A stretch of DNA of 64,000 nucleotides from Amycolatopsis sp. FDAARGOS 1241. GTDB taxonomy: Bacteria > Actinomycetota > Actinomycetes > Mycobacteriales > Pseudonocardiaceae. Shown here one piece after another: positions 53,694-63,182 of this stretch (position 1 is the stretch's first letter; each line of letters starts with the position of its first letter). Below the pieces are notes generated by a model, which was not told the DNA's origin, ran no database searches, and saw only the letters and a list, made by a program, of their open reading frames with translations. The position numbers were made by a program, and so were the translations under genes. The stretch is from contig NZ_CP069526.1 of NCBI RefSeq assembly GCF_016889705.1, forward strand, positions 124,001 to 188,000, written 5' to 3'.

Positions 53694-55301
53694 GTGGACT
53701 ACCTCGTCGACGGTGGTGGTTTGCAGGCGATCGACGACGCCCTGCGCCCGATCCTCGACGAGATCCGGGAGCTGCTCGCGGCCGACGTCGGCCTCGTCGT
53801 GTACGAACCGCGCCGCAGCGGGCCGCCGCACGTCGTGCTGTCAGGCACCACCGGCTGGAGCGAGCGGTTCCTGCCGCACGAACCCGTGGTCGCCAACCAG
53901 CCGCTGCCGCGGCGTGAGCCGGGTTCGCTGGTGGAGCTGGAGATCCGGTCGAAGCTGCGCAACCACGCTGTACGGCTCGCGGCGTGCGTCGTGGTGCCGT
54001 GGCGCGACGCCCACGGCACGGGCGCGGTGGTCGTCGGCACGCTCGGCGCGCCCGTGTGCGATCCGGCGCAGCTGGCCGACGACGCGCTGCGCAACCACTA
54101 CCGCACGACGATCGCGCGCGCTCTGCGCCAGGCGCGCCGTTCGGGCGCGCTGCAGCTGGGCCGTCAGCTGCGGGGTGCGGCGCGGCTGGTGGCCGAGGCC
54201 GCGGTGGACGGCCCGGACGTGCCGACCGTGCTGTCGGCGGTGCTGACGTCCGCGCGCGACCTGATGCGGTCGGAGGTCGCGTACCTGGCCGTGCCGGACG
54301 GCGGGCCGGGGACGTTCGTGTTCGACCAGGTACTGGGGATCCGGACGCCGGCGTTCCGGAGCCTGCGCGTGCAGCTGGGACAAGGCCTCGGCGGGCTCGC
54401 GCGCGAGCTGGGCCGGCCGATCCGGTCGGCCGACTATGCGGCCGACGCGCGGCTGCAGGCCGCGCCCGTGAGCGAGACGCGGGGCGAGGGCATCATCTCG
54501 GCGATGGCCGTGCCGGTGCTGGTGGGCCGGGAGATCGCCGCCGTGCTCTACGTCGGCGACCGGCGGATGCGCGCGTTCACGCCCGTCGACGAGGACCTGC
54601 TGGAGGAGTTCGCCGGACACGCCTCGCTGGGTCTGCGGCGGCGGCTGAGCGAAAGCCGCCGGCTGGCGACGGTGGAGCGGTCCGTGCGGGAACAGGTCGC
54701 GTACGACTTGCACGACTCCGTGGTCCGGGGGCTCGTCACGATCGGTTTCGAGGCCGAGCAGGCGGGGTTTTCCGCCACGGATCCCGAAACCGCGTCGCGG
54801 CTGGCGACGATCGCGCGGGCCGCCGAGGCGTGCATGGCGCGGCTGCGCGGGGAGCTGGGCACGCTCGTCGTCGGGTCGCACCCGGGCGTGGTGCGGGCTT
54901 CGGAGGTGCTGGAACGCATCGACGGTCTGCCGGACCGCGGTGTGCCGCGGGTGGTGGAGCTCGAGGGGGAAGACGTGCCGCTGGTGCGGGAAGTGGCCGA
55001 CGCGCTGGTGCGCGTGGGCCGGGAAGCTGTGGCGAATGCCGAGCAGCACTCGGGTGGCTCCCGGCTGGCGGTGCGCGTGGCGACGACCACCGCGCGGGTG
55101 GTGAGCCTGCAGGTCACGGACAACGGCACGTTCGACGCCGCCGCGCTCACGCCGTCTTCGGGCCACTTCGGGATGCGCGCGATGCGTTCGGCCGTCGAGG
55201 AACTGGGCGGGCAGCTGACCGTGGCGGCCGCGCCGGGCCACGGCACCGTGGTCCACACGACGATCCCCGTGTGGCCCGCGCCCAGGACGGTGCCGTCGTG
55301 A
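53694..55301 (+). CDS. GAF-containing sensor histidine kinase
   Basis: A 535-residue soluble kinase without membrane segments. Two GAF-type segments (about 30-150 and 185-320; the second with EVAYLAVPDGGPGTFVFDQV). HisKA_3 with His340 in YDLHDSVVRG, then an HATPase domain (VGREAVANAEQHSGGSRL, GTVVHTTIPV). GTG 53694 is chosen with AGAGAGGA upstream; an earlier start is possible. Its stop overlaps the regulator start (GTGA). Being soluble with GAF domains, it probably senses a small molecule or redox state. Confidence 0.9.
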   Translation: MDYLVDGGGLQAIDDALRPILDEIRELLAADVGLVVYEPRRSGPPHVVLSGTTGWSERFLPHEPVVANQPLPRREPGSLVELEIRSKLRNHAVRLAACVVVPWRDAHGTGAVVVGTLGAPVCDPAQLADDALRNHYRTTIARALRQARRSGALQLGRQLRGAARLVAEAAVDGPDVPTVLSAVLTSARDLMRSEVAYLAVPDGGPGTFVFDQVLGIRTPAFRSLRVQLGQGLGGLARELGRPIRSADYAADARLQAAPVSETRGEGIISAMAVPVLVGREIAAVLYVGDRRMRAFTPVDEDLLEEFAGHASLGLRRRLSESRRLATVERSVREQVAYDLHDSVVRGLVTIGFEAEQAGFSATDPETASRLATIARAAEACMARLRGELGTLVVGSHPGVVRASEVLERIDGLPDRGVPRVVELEGEDVPLVREVADALVRVGREAVANAEQHSGGSRLAVRVATTTARVVSLQVTDNGTFDAAALTPSSGHFGMRAMRSAVEELGGQLTVAAAPGHGTVVHTTIPVWPAPRTVPS

Positions 55302-55930
55302 TCCGCTTCTGCGTCATCGACGACCACGAGGTCGTCCACGACGGCCTGCGCGCCATGGCCGACCGCGAACCGGATCTCGAGTTCCTCGGCGGCGCCACGA
55401 CCGTCCCGGACGGCGAGCACCTCGTCGAGCGGGTCCACCCCGCCGTCGCCATCCTCGACCTCCGCATCGGCGAGCGCGACGGCGGCAACGGGATCGACCT
55501 GTGCCGCACGTTGCACTCGCGCTACCCGTCGATGTCAGTGGTGCTGTTCAGCGCGTACGGCAACGGGGAACTGCTCGCACAGGCCATCGCCGCGGGCGCT
55601 GCGGGCTACATGCTCAAGGAGACGTCCGTCGGCCGCGTGCCGGGCATCCTGCGGGAGATCACGACGAGCGGGAGCTGGTTCGAACCGCGCATTGCCAGCG
55701 AACTCCTGCAACGGCGCGCGGGCGGCTCCGCGCCGGGCGCCTTCAGCGCTCAGGAACTGGAGATCGTGCGCGGTATCAGCCGGGGTGAGAACAACCACGA
55801 GATCGGTGAACAGCTGCACATCAGCCCGCACACGGTGAAGTACCACATCGCGTCGATGCTGCGCCGCCACGAGGTGCACCGCCGGGCGGAACTGGTGCGG
55901 CTGGCTTCGGACCTGCATTTGCTGGAGTGA
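55298..55930 (+). CDS. NarL/LuxR-type response regulator
   Basis: A 210-residue regulator. Receiver with acidic pair CVIDDHEVV, phosphoacceptor Asp54 (VAILDLRIGE), the conserved Lys in YMLKETSVG, and a LuxR-type HTH (FSAQELEIVRGISRGENNHE and LHISPHTVKYHIASML). GTG overlaps the kinase stop codon. Target genes not identified; the adjacent divergent region holds nothing obvious. Confidence 0.93.
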   Translation: MIRFCVIDDHEVVHDGLRAMADREPDLEFLGGATTVPDGEHLVERVHPAVAILDLRIGERDGGNGIDLCRTLHSRYPSMSVVLFSAYGNGELLAQAIAAGAAGYMLKETSVGRVPGILREITTSGSWFEPRIASELLQRRAGGSAPGAFSAQELEIVRGISRGENNHEIGEQLHISPHTVKYHIASMLRRHEVHRRAELVRLASDLHLLE

Positions 55931-56302
55931 AACCGGATCGCTCGTGACGCAGCGGAGTTTGCCGGTGGTTTGCCTTGCCCGGCCGGGTTTCCCACGGCTG
56001 CAGATGGGTCGCGGCAGCGGATTCGTTCGCAGGCCAACCTTGCCGGCACGGAAACCGGCCCGGCGGGCTCCGGCGCTCACGCCGCCGCGCAGTTCATCTC
56101 CGCTGAGTCAAGCTCCGCGGAACGGCACCGCTTCGGACCAGGTAGCGGTGTTCTTCGCGAACTGGCAGGCAAGTGCCTGCGTCGGGCACCAACCCGTGAT
56201 CCGGAACCGGTTCAGCCCAGCTCAGTGCCCTTGGACTGGACCTTCCCCTCAAGCCCGACCGGAAACCCTGTGTGGGCGAACCCCATCGAGGGTTTTCCGT
56301 AC
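55931..56302. other. Gene-free gap
   Basis: About 370 bases after the response regulator. Reading frames are short and without codon bias; nothing recognised. Confidence 0.4.
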
Positions 56303-56533
56303 TCAGGAAGCCGCGGCCAAGCGCACCCGGCGGGTGCGCGCGTACGACACCAGCTCACGCACTTCGTCGGTCGTGATGATGCGCACGGCGTCGTCCAGGA
56401 GTTCGGCGGTGGCGACCTGCAGGGGCCAGCCCACCAGCCCCGGGGCGGGTTCGTGCCAGAACCACTGGCCCTGCGTCAGGTCCTCGGCAAAGACGGTGTC
56501 CTCGGCGAAGACGGTGATTTCGTCGGAAGTCAT
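56303..56533 (-). CDS. Small hypothetical protein (76 residues)
   Basis: MTSDEITVFAEDTVFAEDL is an acidic start, followed by GQWFWHEPAPGLVGWPLQV and a charged tail ending LAAAS. High GC3 supports coding. No family recognised. Note the repeated VFAEDTVFAEDL, an in-gene duplication of a few residues. Confidence 0.55.
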   Translation of the reverse strand: MTSDEITVFAEDTVFAEDLTQGQWFWHEPAPGLVGWPLQVATAELLDDAVRIITTDEVRELVSYARTRRVRLAAAS

Positions 56534-56704
56534 GCGCGAAGCCTATCGGCGCCCAGCGACAAAAAACGGTCCACCGTGGACCACCGCCGTGACCGGCGTT
56601 TTTTGCGAGCGGGCGCCCGCTGGCCTAGGCTGCGCCGAATCACCGGGAGTACCGCGGACCACCGCCGGCCCGGAAGGAGAACCGGAAGAACAGGAACAGG
56701 CGCC

Positions 56705-57256
56705 ATGCCCCTGCTTGACTCCGGGTCGTACCGTGACGTCGACCTGCCGACGATCGTCCGCATGGAGCGGAGGCTGCCCTGGTTCGGGTGGCCGCACCTG
56801 CCGCTCGGCCTGCTGGTCTGCGTCGCCGCGATCCTGGCCGCCTACCGCGTGCCCGTGTCGTACCACACCACCACCGCGCTGGTCGCCGGCGGCGGCGTGC
56901 TCGGGGGCTTCTGCGGCTACGGCTGCGGCCTCGTGATGGTGAGCACACCCGACCTCGTCAAGACGGGCCGCCTGCGCTGGCGCCGCACGCGCGTGCTGCG
57001 CGGCCTGCTGCTCGCATTCGCCGCGTTGTCGGCGGCGTCGCTGGTCCTCGTCGCGGTGTGCCACCTCGTGCTGCTGGCCGGGGCGTCGGGCCTGCACCCG
57101 TTCACGCTTTCGCTGCAGGCCGCGATCTACCTCGTGCTGGCCGCGGTGAACACCGCGCTCGCGGTGCTCGAAACGCTGCAGCTGACGAAGGTCCTCAATG
57201 GAGTGTCCGTTGTGGACGACAAAGTCACCGGCGCCGCAGCAGGACTTCCTGCGTGA
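56705..57256 (+). CDS. Predicted membrane protein, unknown function
   Basis: A 183-residue protein with four hydrophobic segments (LGLLVCVAAILAAYRV, TALVAGGGVLGGFCGYG, LLLAFAALSAASLVLVAV, LSLQAAIYLVLAAVNTA) and a short N-terminal amphipathic part. No recognised domain. Its 3' end overlaps the convergent tesB gene by 32 bases. Confidence 0.75.
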   Translation: MPLLDSGSYRDVDLPTIVRMERRLPWFGWPHLPLGLLVCVAAILAAYRVPVSYHTTTALVAGGGVLGGFCGYGCGLVMVSTPDLVKTGRLRWRRTRVLRGLLLAFAALSAASLVLVAVCHLVLLAGASGLHPFTLSLQAAIYLVLAAVNTALAVLETLQLTKVLNGVSVVDDKVTGAAAGLPA

Positions 57257-58046
57257 CGGAAGCCACGAGCCGCCCGTCGGTGGTGTAGAACTCGCCGTGG
57301 GTGAGGCCGCGTTCGCTCGAGAAGCTGCGGCTCTCCATGTCGAACAGCAGCCACTCGTCGGCGCGGAACGGGCGGTGGAACCACACCGCGTGGTCGAGGG
57401 AAGTCAGGTGCGGCTTGCCCGGCTCGCCGCGGTGCGGCAGCGCGGCCGTGCCGGCCAAGCGGATGTCGGAGATGTAGGTGAGCGCGCACACGTGCGCCAG
57501 CGGGTTGTCGGGCAGCCGGCCCTTCGCGCGCACCCAGATGCGCTGGCGCGGCCCCGCGCCGAGGTCCGGCAGCCCGGCGGCCGGGTCGCTGATGAACCGC
57601 GCTTCGATCACCGACAGCATGATCGGCAGCTCGTCCTCGTCGCGCACCTCGACGTCGTCGGGCTGCGGCACCTCCGGCATGCGTGCCTGGTGCTCGCTGC
57701 TCTCGGCGGGCCGCTGGAACGAAGCCGACAGGCTGAAGATCGTCTCGCCGTTCTGGATCGCCGCCACGCGCCGCGTGGTGAAGGAGCCGCCGTCGCGCGT
57801 GCGCTCGACCTCGTAGACGATCGGCAGGTCCGTGCGGCCGCCGCGGATGAAGTAGCCGTGCAGCGAATGCACGCCGCGGTCCTCGGGCACGGTCGCGCCC
57901 GCCGCAGTGAGGGCCTGCGCCGCGACCTGGCCGCCGAACGCCCGCTGCGGTGAGCCCTCGTGGCTCGAACCGCGGAAGAGGTTGCGTTCGAGCGGTTCCA
58001 GCTTGAGGAGCTGGTCGATGCCGGGGTGCACGGGGTCGCTGATCAC
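57225..58046 (-). CDS. tesB: Acyl-CoA thioesterase II (TesB-like)
   Basis: A 273-residue double-hotdog thioesterase: N-terminal LLKLEPLERNLFRGSSH, FGGQVAAQALTAAGATV, RTRDGGSFTTRRVAAIQNG and C-terminal SLDHAVWFHRPFRADEWLLF with FYTTDGRLVASVTQEVLL. The Asp, Thr/Ser, Gln triad region is present. Hydrolyses medium/long acyl-CoA in the cytosol. Starts 21 bases past the stop of the upstream alpha/beta hydrolase gene, so co-transcription is likely. Confidence 0.93.
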   Translation of the reverse strand: MISDPVHPGIDQLLKLEPLERNLFRGSSHEGSPQRAFGGQVAAQALTAAGATVPEDRGVHSLHGYFIRGGRTDLPIVYEVERTRDGGSFTTRRVAAIQNGETIFSLSASFQRPAESSEHQARMPEVPQPDDVEVRDEDELPIMLSVIEARFISDPAAGLPDLGAGPRQRIWVRAKGRLPDNPLAHVCALTYISDIRLAGTAALPHRGEPGKPHLTSLDHAVWFHRPFRADEWLLFDMESRSFSSERGLTHGEFYTTDGRLVASVTQEVLLRRR

Positions 58047-58067
58047 GCCGTCATCGTAAGTGACCGC

Positions 58068-58805
58068 TCAGCCGTCACGCTCGGTGAGCTTCGTCAACAA
58101 CGGCAGCAGCGCGGCAGGGTCCTCGACGTGTGCGTTGTGCCCGAGTGCGGGCAACGTCACGGCGCCGGCCGCCAGTGCTCGCAGCTGTTCGGGCCGCGAC
58201 ATCGGGTCGTTCTCCCCGGCTGCCAGCACGACGGGACATCGGGCTTGCGCGAGCAGGCTCCGCACGTCCGGCGCACCCACGCCGAACGCCGCCGCGTCGA
58301 GCGAAAGCCGCCAGCCGTCCGGAGTTTCGACGACGCCGGCCGGATCCGCGGGCGCGATCCCCGTGAGGCCGGACACCTTCAGGTACGCGACTTCCGCGTC
58401 CTCGCGCGCCGGGAACAGCCGCGGCGCCCGGGCGGCCATCGCCGCGGCCCGGTCCAGCTCGGCTTCGCTCCACACCACCTTCACGCCGAGTGCCAGCACA
58501 CCCGCGACGGCGAGCCCGTGCCGCCCGCTCGCCAGCTCCAGCGCGAGCACCCCACCCAGCGAATGCCCGACGACGACCACCGGCCCGGACTCGGCCAACC
58601 CGGCGGCCACCGCGGCCGCCATCGCCGGGAACGAGTACGCCGGCAGCGGCGCGGAACCACCGTGCCCGGGCAGGTCGGGGACCAGCAGCCGGTGGTCCAG
58701 CAGCTCGGCCAGGCCGTGCCACACCGCACCGGTCGCGCCGAGGCCGTGCAGCAGCAGCACGGCCGGTTCACCACGGCCGCCGGTGCGCAGCTTCAGGGTT
58801 TCCAC
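58068..58805 (-). CDS. Alpha/beta fold hydrolase
   Basis: A 245-residue hydrolase. VLLLHGLGATGAVW, nucleophile GHSLGGVLALELA, Asp in AAGENDPMSRP, and His in ALGHNAHVEDP form a normal triad. GTG 58805 (GAAACCCTGAAG follows) has GGAGG upstream. Soluble. Divergent from the P450 with a 48-base gap, and just upstream of tesB on the same strand, so lipid or terpenoid ester chemistry is possible but unproven. Confidence 0.88.
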   Translation of the reverse strand: METLKLRTGGRGEPAVLLLHGLGATGAVWHGLAELLDHRLLVPDLPGHGGSAPLPAYSFPAMAAAVAAGLAESGPVVVVGHSLGGVLALELASGRHGLAVAGVLALGVKVVWSEAELDRAAAMAARAPRLFPAREDAEVAYLKVSGLTGIAPADPAGVVETPDGWRLSLDAAAFGVGAPDVRSLLAQARCPVVLAAGENDPMSRPEQLRALAAGAVTLPALGHNAHVEDPAALLPLLTKLTERDG

Positions 58806-58853
58806 CGGACGGATCCTCCCGCAGCCGGGGCTCGCGGGGCTAGGGTCGGGACC

Positions 58854-60125
58854 GTGTCGAGTGCCGTGATCGCCGATCCGGAGACCTACGTCGAGGGCGT
58901 GCCGTACGACCTGCTCGCGCGGCTGCGCCGCGAGACGCCGGTGACGCGCGTCGGCGACTTCTGGGCCGTGCTGCGCCACGCCGACGTGCGCCACGTGCTG
59001 CGCAACCCGGCCACGTTCTCGTCGCAGCTCGGCGGCACGCAGATCCGCGACCCGGCGACCCCCGAAGACCTGCGTTACGTGCGGCGGATGATGCTCAACA
59101 TGGACCCGCCGGAGCACGGGCGCCTGCGCGGTCTGCTCACGAAGGCGTTCACCCCGCGCGCGGTCGGCCGGCTCACCGAGCGCATCGAGAACTGGGCCCA
59201 CGACCTGGTCGCGGCCGTCGCCGGCCGCGGCGAATGCGACTTCGCCAAGGACGTGGCCGCCGACCTGCCGCTGCTCACGCTCGCCGAGGTGTTCGGCGTG
59301 CCGGAGCAGGACCGGCGGCTGATGTTCGACTGGAGCAACCGCGTGATCGGCTACCAGGACCCCGAATACGCGGTGAGCGCGACCGTCCGGCCCGAGGACG
59401 TCACGGACCTCGCCCGTGAAGCGCTGGCCGTCCGGCCGGAACCGGCCCCCGGCGGCGCGATGCCGGACCCGCGCACGCGCGCGGGCATGCCGGACCTCTA
59501 CGCGTACGCGAACGCGCTCGGCGAGTACAAGCGCAGCCACCCCGGCGACGACGTGATGAGCAACCTCATGCGGCACGTCGACGACGACGGCGGCCGGGTG
59601 TCGATCGAGGAGTTCGAGAACCTCTTCTGGCTGTTTTCCGTGGCGGGCAACGAAACCCTGCGCAACGGCCTGCCCGGGGGGCTCGCGGCGCTCATCGCGC
59701 ACCCGGACCAGTACCGCAAGCTCCTCGACGACCGGACCCTGCTGCCCGGCGCCGTGGAGGAGATGCTGCGCTGGTGGACGCCGGTCATGCACTTCCGCCG
59801 CACCGCCACCGAGGACACCCGGCTGTCCGATGTGGACATCAAAGCCGGTGACAAGGTCGTGGTCTGGTTCTCCTCCGCCAACCGCGACGAGACCGTGTTC
59901 GCCGACCCCGACGCCTTCGACGTCACGCGGGCGCCGAGCGAGCACCTGACGTTCGGCCACGGCCCGCACTTCTGCCTCGGCTCGCACCTCGCGCGCGTGC
60001 AGCTGCGGGCGCTCTTCGGGGCCGTCCTGGACCAGCTCGGCGAAGTCCGCCTCGCGGGCGAACCGCGGCGGCTGCGGTCGAACTTCCAGAACGGCCTCAA
60101 GAGCCTCCCCATCCGGTGGGGCTAG
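58854..60125 (+). CDS. Cytochrome P450
   Basis: A 423-residue soluble P450. I-helix LFSVAGNETLRNGLPGG (Ala-Gly-x-Glu-Thr), K-helix EMLRWWTPV (ExxR), and heme Cys374 in FGHGPHFCLGSHLAR. The fatty-acid/sterol side of the family (CYP124/CYP125-like) is suggested by NMDPPEHGRLRGLLTKAF, but substrate is not readable. It needs a ferredoxin partner; none is adjacent. GTG start 58854 follows the divergent hydrolase start by 48 bases. Confidence 0.92.
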   Translation: MSSAVIADPETYVEGVPYDLLARLRRETPVTRVGDFWAVLRHADVRHVLRNPATFSSQLGGTQIRDPATPEDLRYVRRMMLNMDPPEHGRLRGLLTKAFTPRAVGRLTERIENWAHDLVAAVAGRGECDFAKDVAADLPLLTLAEVFGVPEQDRRLMFDWSNRVIGYQDPEYAVSATVRPEDVTDLAREALAVRPEPAPGGAMPDPRTRAGMPDLYAYANALGEYKRSHPGDDVMSNLMRHVDDDGGRVSIEEFENLFWLFSVAGNETLRNGLPGGLAALIAHPDQYRKLLDDRTLLPGAVEEMLRWWTPVMHFRRTATEDTRLSDVDIKAGDKVVVWFSSANRDETVFADPDAFDVTRAPSEHLTFGHGPHFCLGSHLARVQLRALFGAVLDQLGEVRLAGEPRRLRSNFQNGLKSLPIRWG

Positions 60126-60499
60126 GGCGTGTCTGACAAAGGTTGTTGCTGGTGGCTGGGATGCTGCTGGTGTGTAGCGGTTTCAGTTGCTTTCGGATGA
60201 GCAGTGGGTGTTGATCGAGGACTTGCTTCCGGTGCGGACAGGTAAGCAGGGGCGGCCGTTTTCTGATGCGCGGGCGATGGTCGAGGGGATCATCTATCGG
60301 TATCGGCGATCCGTGAGTTTCTGCGCGCCCGCCGGATCACCGCCGTGATCCCCGAACCTGCCGACCAGATCGGGCACCGCAAGCGCCGTGGTTCCCGCGG
60401 TGGACAGCCACCGGCATTCGACTCGGCCGGCTACCGCGGCCGCAACGTCGTCGAACGCCACTTCAACCTGCTCAAACACTGGCGCGGCCTGGCCACCTG
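60126..60499 (+). pseudogene. IS5-type transposase relic
   Basis: LLSDEQWVLIEDLLPVRTGK with RPFSDARAMVEGIIYRYR is the N-terminal part of an IS5-family transposase. At 60309 it jumps to the C-terminal part: IREFLRARRITAVIPEPADQ, FDSAGYRGRNVVERHFNLLK, ending WRGLAT. About 400 bases of the centre, including the first catalytic Asp, are missing. GGGCGTGTCTGACAAA at 60125-60140 looks like the left end of such an element; a matching right end was not seen. 60500-60789 has no gene. Confidence 0.85.
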
Positions 60500-60789
60500 A
60501 CCGCCACCGGTCCTGTTCTGGGTGTTCGCACCGCAAGTCCCTTCATCCGTGGTCGGCTCGCCACCCGAGTCTCGGGCCCAGCCGCTGGGTGGTCATTGTG
60601 TCGATCGTGCTGTGCCCGGCGGTCTTGCGCCTCCTGCGCGGGTCCGAAGTGCCTCGGCCGTGAGGCTGACCTCGGCTGTGGGCGAACTGCCGCCCAGCCC
60701 GCCGGCCGTACCGAGCCCGGGTGCCGCGAGCACGCCGCCCCGGCCGCGCCGGAGCTCCGGCCGACCCGTGTGATCGCGCGGCCTCAACT

Positions 60790-61548
60790 TCAGCCGAAGC
60801 TGACGAGCGACAGCCACCGGTCGAGGAAGTCCGTGTCGCCGGTGCGCTTCGCGGTGCCGGCAGGAGCGCGGCCGTAGACGATCAGCAGCAGGTCGGTCAG
60901 CGGGGCTACGACGGTGACCGCCGGGTGGTCGACGGGCCCGGGCCGCCAGGCGGGCAGCTCGCCGGTGAGGTCGACCGTCCACGAAGCCGCGTGGTCGGTC
61001 GGGGCGAGGTGGATCGTGTGGCCCGGACTCTGGAGTGAGCGGCGCTCGGGGAAGTATTCCAACATCACCGCCAGCGAGCCGAGTTCGAGCCACTCGTCCA
61101 TCGTGTCGCGGGCGGTTTCGGCGTCGAGCTCGAACGGCTGCCCGAGGGCGAGCGCGACGTCGGCCCGGTGCATCGCCGTCTCGTGCAGGAAGCGCCGCGC
61201 GAAGAACGCGGCCCTCGGCGGCCCCGCGGGCACCGGGGTCCACACCACGGCGTCGGGGCCGGCGGTCCGCAGCGTCGCCGCCAGGTGCGCGGCGCCCGCG
61301 GTCAGCCACTCACCCGGCCGCACCTCGTGGCCGGGGTTGCGCAAGTAGTCGTCCGACGGCGGTTCGGGCTCGCCGCCGCGCACGATCTGCTCCGCGTAGC
61401 GGTGTCCCGCGCCGACGTGGTTGAGCAGCTGCCCGAGACTCCAGTCGGGGCACGCCGCGATCCGCGTGGCCAGGTCCGCGCCCTGTGCGGTGGACCGCAG
61501 CAGCTCGGTCTGCTCCACGATCCCGGCGACGCGACGTTCGAAATCCAT
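60790..61548 (-). CDS. DinB-like maleylpyruvate isomerase family protein
   Basis: A 252-residue mycothiol-dependent-type DinB protein (TIGR03086-like). The N-terminal four-helix part has CPDWSLGQLLNHVGAGHRYA, and a later HETAMHRADVALALG supplies the second and third metal His residues, with the first in LNHVG. C-terminal domain residues end LPAWRPGPVDHPAVTVV. The family uses mycothiol or acts as a metal protein. ATG 61548 is natural for the family. Confidence 0.87.
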   Translation of the reverse strand: MDFERRVAGIVEQTELLRSTAQGADLATRIAACPDWSLGQLLNHVGAGHRYAEQIVRGGEPEPPSDDYLRNPGHEVRPGEWLTAGAAHLAATLRTAGPDAVVWTPVPAGPPRAAFFARRFLHETAMHRADVALALGQPFELDAETARDTMDEWLELGSLAVMLEYFPERRSLQSPGHTIHLAPTDHAASWTVDLTGELPAWRPGPVDHPAVTVVAPLTDLLLIVYGRAPAGTAKRTGDTDFLDRWLSLVSFG

Positions 61549-61702
61549 GACGTGTCCTACCTTCTTTGTTGGGTCTGAACTGGTCATTCGTAGGATCGGT
61601 GGGCCCTGGGGCTCCGGGTATGGCTTGCATGGCGTCGCCGTTGGCAAGGCTGAAAGGACTTGGCCGCCCGGTCCCTCGCGACGACTCGACCGCTAATTGG
61701 GA

Positions 61703-62992
61703 TACGCGTTGATCGCTGTGTAGGACATCGTCGGCGTGGTCGTCTGTGGGTGAACTGTTCTGGTGAGTGATGGAGGTGGTCGTGCCCCGAATCTGGGCCG
61801 GCGTGGACATCGGCAAGGAACACCACCACTGCGTGGTGATCAACGACGACGGAGAACGGCTGTTGTCCCGGCGAGTCCAGAACGACGAAACTGAACTGCT
61901 GAACCTGATCGCCGACGTCGCGGCCGTCGACACCGACGTGCTGTGGGCAATCGACCTGAACACCGGCGGTGCCGCGCTGCTGATCGGCCTGCTGGTCAAC
62001 CACGGTCAAGAACTGGTCTACATCACCGGGTTGAAGGTCCACCGCGCCGCCGGAACCTACCGAGGCGAGGGCAAGACCGACGAGAAAGACGCGTTCGTCA
62101 TCGCCGATCAGGCCCGCGTCCGCCGCGACCTCGGCCCGCTGCGGGCCGGGGACGAACTCGCGGTTGACCTGCGGACCCTGACCAACCGGCGCACCGACCT
62201 GGTCTGCGACCGCACCCGGGCGATCAACCGTATCCGCCACCAGCTGCTGGAGTACTTCCCCGCGCTGGAACGCAGCCTCGAGTTGTCCCGCAAAGGACAC
62301 CTGGTGCTGCTGACCGGCTACCAAACCCCGGACGCGATCCGGCGTCTGGGCGAGCAACGCCTGATCCACTGGCTGCACAACCGCAAGGTCCGCAAAGCCG
62401 ACACGGTCGCCCACGCGGCGATCGAAGCCGCCGCCGCGCAACAAACCACGCTGCCCGGGCAGAAACTCGCTGCCGCGATGGTCGAACGGCTGGCCAAGGG
62501 GGTGATCGCCCTCAACACGGAAATCGCCGAGCTCGACGCGATGATCGAGGAGCGATGTCGCCGGCACCGCTACGCCGACGTGATCCTCACCCTGCCCGGG
62601 TTCGGCCCGACCCTCGCCGCGGAATTCCTCGCCGCTACCGGCGGGGACATCGCCGCGTTCGGCTCGGTCGACCGTCTCGCCGGCTACGCCGGGCTGGCTC
62701 CGGTTCCCCGCGACTCCGGCCGGATCCGCGGCAACCTCAGGCGGCCTCGCCGCTACCACCGCGGTTTGCTGCGGGCCTGTTACCTCGCCGCCTCGGCCAG
62801 CCTGCCCGGCTGCCCGATTTCCAAGGCCTACTACCGGCGCAAACGCGCCGAAGGCAAACGACATGAACAAGCGCTGCTCTGCCTCGCCCGCCGACGCCTG
62901 AACGTCCTGTGGGCCATGCTCCGCGACAACGCCAACTACCACGCCTCACCCCCGATCCCAGCAGCAGCGTGACTTGACAATCCCCATTGGGA
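61703..62992 (+). mobile_element. IS110-family insertion sequence
   Basis: The transposase at 61782-62972 is intact. ATTGGGA occurs at 61696-61702 and again at 62986-62992, a possible target-site duplicate or recombination core, giving an element of about 1.29 kb. IS110 elements lack long terminal inverted repeats, so the exact ends are inferred. Confidence 0.6.
61782..62972 (+). CDS. IS110 family transposase
   Basis: A 396-residue DEDD transposase/recombinase: VDIGKEHHHCVVINDDGER (first Asp), WAIDLNTGGAALL, KTDEKDAFVIADQAR, and the C-terminal Tnp_20 domain with ILTLPGFGPTLAAEFLAATG and YAGLAPVPRDSGR plus the Ser-bearing region AASASLPGCPI. GTG 61782 is preferred: GGAGGT is spaced five bases before it. 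Reading frame intact, so the element may be active. Confidence 0.92.
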   Translation: MPRIWAGVDIGKEHHHCVVINDDGERLLSRRVQNDETELLNLIADVAAVDTDVLWAIDLNTGGAALLIGLLVNHGQELVYITGLKVHRAAGTYRGEGKTDEKDAFVIADQARVRRDLGPLRAGDELAVDLRTLTNRRTDLVCDRTRAINRIRHQLLEYFPALERSLELSRKGHLVLLTGYQTPDAIRRLGEQRLIHWLHNRKVRKADTVAHAAIEAAAAQQTTLPGQKLAAAMVERLAKGVIALNTEIAELDAMIEERCRRHRYADVILTLPGFGPTLAAEFLAATGGDIAAFGSVDRLAGYAGLAPVPRDSGRIRGNLRRPRRYHRGLLRACYLAASASLPGCPISKAYYRRKRAEGKRHEQALLCLARRRLNVLWAMLRDNANYHASPPIPAAA

Positions 62993-63182
62993 AGTCCTTT
63001 CCCGTTCGGTTCACGAGGGAGTCGGAACCGCACCGGCGGACCGGACACGGGACGTCAAGAACGTTCCGGAACCGGGTCGAACGCGATCGACCGGGGCCAG
63101 GCCCACGAGGGCTCGACCCCCGCGGGCCGTTCGCGAAGCGCCGTCGAACGCGTCCGCACCCAGGGACAGCCGCCGCGGCGGG

